Shown piece after piece: positions 58,053 to 64,000 of a stretch of 64,000 nt of DNA. The DNA is taken from the NCBI GenBank assembly GCA_900660155.1, contig CABFPE010000120.1, forward strand, positions 446,082 through 510,081, read 5' to 3'. Under the pieces are notes generated by a model, which worked only from the letters and a program-made list of their open reading frames with translations, was not told the origin of the DNA and searched no databases. Numbering within the stretch: position 1 is the first letter of the stretch; each line of letters begins with the position of its first letter. This DNA comes from Hofstenia miamia (taxonomy: Eukaryota; Xenacoelomorpha; Acoela; Hofsteniidae). The position numbers were made by a program, and so were the translations under genes.

Positions 58053-58442
58053 TAATATGGTACAATTAATAAATCAAAAACAAGTTCACGAGGTCATGAG
58101 CCCGATCTTAAAGGCAAAAATATTTAGAAGGACCGTGCTCTCATTCTTTCCTAAACAATAGTTTGCTTAATACCTTAGAACAGAAAGCAGATGTTTCAAA
58201 ACTATATATTGCAGAGTAGTCCATGAAATTACACAGAATCAAACAAAGTTGCAACCTGGTCTACGGTTAACGGGGTCATTTTTTCATTAAGGCGTCCGGG
58301 TCACATTTATATCAGTTGCACCTCGTGCATATAAAAGCTAGGCCAGCAAATACTTTTAAGTAGCCAAATTATTCTATTGTATAAAAAAACTAAATAATAA
58401 ACCATCGAACAATTATTTATATACCAAACTATGTAAAATTTT

Positions 58443-58738
58443 TCAAGTGAAATTGCCAATAATTGTTGTAGTATTTCCCCTTGAATTTGTATGAATTTTC
58501 TTTATAACTGAAAATGATATTTCTACTGACGCTGCTGAAAATACAAATTTCCAGCTAGACATTTCAAAATCGGGTATTTCAAAATATCGAATAAGATTTC
58601 TGTTCATGTACAATCGCAGCAATATTGAAAAAACAGACCCTAAAAATGTATCCTTCCACCAGAAAAGGCTTGCCGTGGATTGAATATTTTCCAAATCATA
58701 TCCAATCCACCAATTCACAAAAACTTTCATGGATCGAT
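58443..58738 (-). CDS. Candidate upstream receptor exon
   Basis: After an acceptor CTTTATAG the minus strand is open over RSMKVFVNWWIGYDLENIQ and KFVFSAASVEISFSVIKK. Its protein-like composition and position fit the receptor's extracellular part. No convincing donor was found, so the extent is uncertain. Confidence 0.35.
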
Positions 58739-61056
58739 CTATAAAGGAAATGCACCCGAACAAAATTTAAGAGCACGAGCATTTCTTAAGTTCTATTGAA
58801 CAACCTAGAGAAAGACAGAAAATTACATATAGGTCTCATTGCAAATGATGTTTTAGCAAGTCTAATATTTTGATTATTATGCCAAAAATGTAATTAGCTC
58901 TCAAAGTGTAATATGATTGGCGCACAATATTATATTGTCAAACAAAATGATTGGCAATTGAGTTTCAATGTTCATTTACTTAAAGATTTACCATAAGAAT
59001 GAATAGGTTTATCTGTTGGCCTATATTTTTGATCAACAATGATCCATAGATATCCATAAAATTAATTTCTAGATACATATCCAGTGGATGTGTATGAATC
59101 GAATCGATACAGATTTGGCTCCAGATCCATGGACCAAAATTCGTTGCCCCTAGCAATTCATTAATTATTTTCCCTTTTTACTTCTTTGTCGTCCCGATAA
59201 TTTCTGTAATTAAAGTCCAAAATTTGGCAATAAAAAGCTTTCTTCTATGTATTTCATCATCAAGTGAATAAACAGAGGAGGTTGATAAAATGAAAACAAA
59301 GATGGTCAATTCACCACCAACTATGATTTTTCAGAATCTTTGTCTTTTATTAGTCGCATTGCAAAAATAACTCTGAACATCAAATACTAGACTAACTACC
59401 AAATTTAGAACGTTCTAAGTCATAAAATATCATAAACTAGATCTCACTTGATGTTATAATTGATCGTAAAATGCAAAATGCATTCAACAAAAAATGTAGT
59501 GAATTCACACTTCTATCCGAATACCACCCCAAGAAAAATGTCAAACTTACGGCCCATATTTGGCCCATCTAATATCACTATAAAAAATACAATAATCTAA
59601 AAATTACTAATTTAATTTTTCAAGCAATTTTTGGTATTCGAAAACATTGTCCCACTTTTTAATCTAAAAAATTATTACCACTGGTTGTGGATTTATCACC
59701 ATCAAAGCTAGTAAGATAAAGAGAAACTAAAGCAGTGACTACATTGTATTTTACAACTTTGAAGAATAGATTTTCAATTTTTCTAGATCAACTCAAATCA
59801 AATTGATACAAATAAATATGAAAATACATATCAAATCAAGTCAAAGCAATTGATTTGATATAACATGTTGATATCAATTCAAATCAATATCAATGGTAAC
59901 CCTGATCTTTAATCTAGACTCTTTGGGTGAACCAGATTATCTAATCAGAGACAAGAAGGCAAACGTATCTTTGAGTTAAAATTTCTTGCACAAATGGGAT
60001 TCAAATATAAACATTAGGGGTATTCCAAAATTTAATTCTTCCAGCTTTTGGGCGGAATGGTGGACAAATGGTATCAAAAGAATTTTAAAAATAAAACTTT
60101 CCTCGATTTATTAAATTACGCATGCTTTTTTTCATTTAAATAAGCAGTATAAAACGTGTCTGTTATTGTTAAGGCAAATATAGAATTTAATTACTAAATT
60201 GCAATAAATATTCTTATTCGCTAGCCACCAGGGATGACGGCTGCTCCCACTTCTCGTCCACCCGCATCTAACCCGCCTCTTGCCCCTCCCATTATATCTT
60301 TTTTATGTGAACATTCAAAAAAAACAAATTTTAGTGGTTTTTATAAGATAAAATACTTATTTTCAAAATTTTCTGCTACCCATGAATAAAAGTGGCTTAA
60401 AAAGACTAGCACTAATTTTTATATGCACAAATATATATATATATACCTTAAAGTATTTGTGGAGAATCTCATAAATCATTGCAATTCTTGAAAGGTATTA
60501 TTTGATTTTGCATAAATTGCAAATTATATTTTTGCAATAATTTAAAAAATAATTGAAACGCAAGCCATTCAAAACTTTCTAGGACCAGCACCTGCCCTAA
60601 AAAATAACGAAGTCACAAATTAGGTCTAACTGTTGAAAGACCATAAAACTCACTTGAACAACTTCCAACAACCATATTTATTTTTGGTAGATTTATAACT
60701 TACTGGACATGAAACTTAAAATACACTGCATTGTTATTATATATATATATATATAAGGAATGGTAACGATAAATTTATTTTTAATAGTTAACTTTTTGTA
60801 AATTAATCATTAATAAATAGTTAGCTTTTAATTTAATCAAAACTTCTGCATTGAAATTAATTGACAAAATCAGTCAAAGGGAAGAAATGGATCAGAAGTT
60901 TTCTTTTTTTTAAATATTGTCAGATAACCGTCTACGCATATTAGCAGTATTTCGTTCAAGTGTCGAGCGTGTCTTGTTAAAAATGTAATCAGCAAAACTG
61001 AAATAATATTCACATAGAACTGAATTTGATAAATAGTTAAACAAAAAATTAATTAA

Positions 61057-61092
<36 letters not shown>

Positions 61093-61740
61093 TGATTGTC
61101 GTATTTTTTCTTTTTGTTCATGTGCTTATAAGTTTAAAAAATTCAACAATATCGTTAATGGAATATCAAAATTTAGATTATATCAGGTTCTCAAAAAATA
61201 TTCGAAAATTATTAATACAATTATCTGTCAAAGAAATTAGAAATTTGATGGTAGAACAATGCATAAAATTTGAGCAATTTATAAGATAGATCAATAACGG
61301 TTACTACGAATCAATAATTATTATTTTAATAAAATTTAACTACATATTTTAACTACAATTCTAATTACGGCAACTTCTATTTAAATAAGAAAATACACTT
61401 GTGAACAAATGAAAATGGAAATTCGGTTGTTTCAAGTTATGGCTAAATACACAAGCAATTATATTCTTACATTCATTAACAATATAGAATTTGCTTTCGC
61501 TTAATTTACACAACGTTAGATATACGCAAGTTAAATTCATTATCATTTATTCCACTTAATTGATGAATGTTAATGGTATCACATTAAAAGCAGTGTCTTA
61601 GCCAGGGAACTTTCTTTGCAATAGATATAACTGTTAATCTTACTTCTTCATTAACACCAAGTGAGTGCAAAAAAGGGAAAGCAGGACTATCCTACACGAA
61701 AGTAGAAGATGGTCTAACATACTCCTTAGTACTTTAACGT
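58739..61740. other. AT-rich stretch, no gene seen
   Basis: Probably intron of the receptor gene if the exon at 62866-63053 belongs to it. It holds (TA)n runs near 60430, 60740 and 61058-61091, and a small GC-richer patch near 60225-60295 with no recognisable content. Confidence 0.5.
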
Positions 61741-62027
61741 CAGACTGTCAACAAGCCGAAATTTCTAAGCTCGGCTCATTTGAATTTTGAGTACGTTCGG
61801 CTCGGCTCGTTTTGGATAGATATTATTTTTTTACATAGCTCTTCTTATTGTTTAATAAATATTTCTAAAATATGATTATAAGAAAGGCATATTGAATGAA
61901 AAAATAAGAAAATCTGCCTAATCAAATTAAGAAGCAGAACTATAAATTTACTTTGTCTAAAAAAGCTTCATTTTGGGCTCGTTGTATATCCAATGGACTG
62001 TTCAAGCTAGGCTCGTTGACAAGTCTG
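61741..62027. mobile_element. hAT-type MITE, GAGCCGAGC family, short copy
   Basis: Left CAGACTGTCAACAAGCCGAA and right (reverse complement) CAGACTTGTCAACGAGCCTA are inverted ends. 287 bp, non-coding, no exact target duplication. Same family as 842-1182 and 52652-53010. Confidence 0.65.
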
Positions 62028-62865
62028 CTTCAACCAAAAACAAGACACTTTCTGAATTACAGGATAGAATTTCCTAAATTTCATGCTAAATGACGAAAAA
62101 CCGCAATGTAGTCGATCTGCACGTTGAAGTCACGAACCTCTGATGTAACCAATGAAAAATAAGGAATGGGAAGGATAGAACACGTTGAAACAATATTCGT
62201 ATATTCTTAACTAAAGCTAACTTTGTATTGCAAAATTTAGTGATCTCTTATAGAAAAATATACAAACGGAGAATCTCAAAAAACATGGAAAATTCGTTTG
62301 ATCGGTACACAATAATTGTTCAAATGTTTTGAATAAAAAATATGATTATTGAGAAAATGTATGTTTTTCATACCTAAGTCTGTTGTCGTTGTAAATGGGT
62401 ACAGATTGGAATGGTTTGTAGCAAGGAAATTAGGAAGAAAAAAACATAAGAACGTGAATCATCAAAAGAGAAATTAGGAAACAGAAAATTGATGGAACTC
62501 TTAGACTGTAGTTTGAGGTAACAGATGCTTAACAAAACTAGTGTTAATAAAAAACCTTTTGAGGTTTTTTTCAAAATTCCTCACAATGACACTTTTTAAG
62601 ACTTAGAAAAATATTTCATAACGCATCATCGGGATTGTCTATGCTAGGATATGCAATCTGTGATGAATGTCCAATTCCATATGTAAAAATAAGAGTACAA
62701 ACAAAACAGGTATTAAGAGTAAATAAATACGAAAAAAAACATTCATCTCTCATAAAAATAGGCTGCCAGTGTACTAACATAGAATTAGGCTTCCTGACCA
62801 CGCTTTCGAATATCTGTACATTGAAAATGATGTAAAATAAGGTTGTTTGCTAAATTAAAACCCAC
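62028..62865. other. AT-rich stretch, no gene seen
   Basis: A minus-strand frame at 62374-62574 is hydrophobic but has no acceptor. I do not support it as an exon. Confidence 0.4.
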
Positions 62866-63053
62866 CCGATGAAATTTCGTCGGAACAGCACTCGGAACGC
62901 GAGAAGGAAACGTTGAATTCGTCAGTCTGAAAGTGGAACAATGGTGCTGTAGATGGTAACACCTCGTAACGCCGCCAATCAAAAAACGAATCAGTAAACG
63001 TCTTATCCACGGAAACTGACGAGCTCATAAGTGTTTTCAACATTCTTAGAAAT
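62866..63053 (-). CDS. Candidate exon, possibly 5' receptor exon
   Basis: Bounded by acceptor ATTTTAG and donor GGGTGGGT, 188 bp, open over RMLKTLMSSSVSVDKTFTDS, then FFDWRRYEVLPSTAPLFHF and FSRSECCSDEISS. GC content is clearly above the flanks. Strand and position suit an N-terminal exon of the receptor. No domain recognised. Confidence 0.5.
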
Positions 63054-63537
63054 CTAAAATATATAAAAACTCACCCAAAGTCAGGAAAAAGGAATAAAAA
63101 CAAGTTAAGTATCAGTGGCAAAATTCAAATACCCGTCCCAATCGTTGGTATTTTGGTTGAACACTTTACGACATTTTTGCATGAATAGAGACAGCAGACG
63201 CATAAATGAATTGAATCTACGACTTGAAGAAAATATGTCCAATTGCTTTTTGTCTAATTCCAACATCCTAAAATACATAACAGTGGAGATAAGCTTCTTA
63301 ATTTCGAATATTAATTTTTTCGTAAAGCTGAAATTTCGTACTTTTGTAATGCAATATATTTCGTAAAATTTAAATTTCGTAATATTTGATTTCGTAACAT
63401 AGTATTTCGTAAATACTAAATTTCGTGCATATTTATTTCGTAAAACATCTTATCTCGCAAATTGAAATTTCGTAAATTTATATTGCGCAATTAATTTTTA
63501 CTATTTGCGGTTATTTAAATTAACATTTGCAACTAGA

Positions 63538-63745
63538 AAAGCACTCGAAGAGCGCAGACCTCCGCCACGCAGCTATTATTGGATTCCTACCTTGAGCGGA
63601 GACACAACTCTGGTGAACATTTGAGGTCAATCCATCTATTACTTTTTTCGGAAAGTTGCTAAGAGACAAACAAACCAACGCTACCAAAACCATAACCTCC
63701 TTGGCGGAGGTAATGAATGAAGCACTAGTAATAGTTGAGGGTGCC
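63538..63745 (-). repeat. Dispersed repeat with GGAGGTTATG and GGCGGAGGTC ends
   Basis: The minus strand runs from CCGCCAAGGAGGTTATG through GTTTGTTTGTCTCTTAGCA to GGCGGAGGTCTGCGCTC. This order of motifs is familiar from a short repeat seen in many marine and invertebrate genomes. That is recalled, not searched. The open frame across it is incidental. Confidence 0.45.
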
Positions 63746-64000
63746 CGACGAAATAGCAAATTGTATATTTATGGTGGCTGTTAATACGCCAAAGACTATA
63801 AACGCGGGTTAACATTACACTTGTCGTCTACCTGTTTGAAAAACAATGACACAGTTAGACAACCCTAATAAAATATAAACAATTCTAACAGGTTTTCAAC
63901 TACTATAAATATAATATTGATTAAGTCATAAAATAAATTTTAAAATGGAATTCGTTATGAACCGTTGTACTGTGATGTACTATTTACATGAGAAGATAAG

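Noticed and set aside
62374-62574. Signal-peptide-like minus-strand frame
   Set aside because: The hydrophobic run is explained by T-rich sequence, and no acceptor or adjoining exon fits.

Overview
The window is AT-rich animal DNA. Its genes have spliced exons with GT/AG borders and some very short introns (one is 47 bp). It carries many animal-type mobile elements: LINE fragments, a Penelope-like tail, Tc1/mariner, hAT, probable Harbinger and piggyBac pieces. I read it as an invertebrate genome scaffold; the sequence alone does not fix the phylum. There is no operon structure, rRNA, convincing tRNA, CRISPR array or virus-like element.

Left half (1-40,000): the main theme is a three-copy family of a single-exon SLC17-type organic-anion transporter. 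Copy A lies on the minus strand (3071-4534). Copies B (27322-28854, holding a run of N) and C (34125-35582, with one in-frame TGA) lie on the plus strand. Long stretches around them are shared in inverted orientation. A shares its upstream spacer (about 7690-10700) with C and its downstream flank (about 1715-3070) with B, so it looks like a recombinant between tandem copies. A segment at 1-889 recurs at 10832-11720, giving a 10,831-bp repeat period. The spacers hold LINE reverse-transcriptase remnants, an hAT-type element with a clean 8-bp target duplication, and a broken piece of another gene. Between A and B sits an unrecognised spliced acidic-protein gene (five exons, 13607-18705), then a decayed mariner, Penelope-like pieces around a LINE tail, and a 1-kb TA-flanked element.

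Middle (35,600-46,300): this is transposon-rich. It has LINE tails, a 2.2-kb element with about 75-bp inverted ends and no recognised transposase, a minus-strand non-LTR element with a CxCG cysteine motif, and a Penelope-like GIY-YIG end. A perfect 1250-bp duplication around a single N at 41270 is almost certainly an unmerged contig overlap.

Right part (46,300-63,100): one large minus-strand gene can be put together from phase-compatible exons. It encodes a seven-helix receptor of the adhesion/secretin-like class with a degenerate GPS-like segment before helix 1. Its introns hold a mariner element with perfect 31-bp ends and an open DD41D-spaced transposase, two near-identical 200-bp palindromic MITEs, hAT-like MITEs, and a piggyBac-like remnant next to a 42-bp minisatellite.
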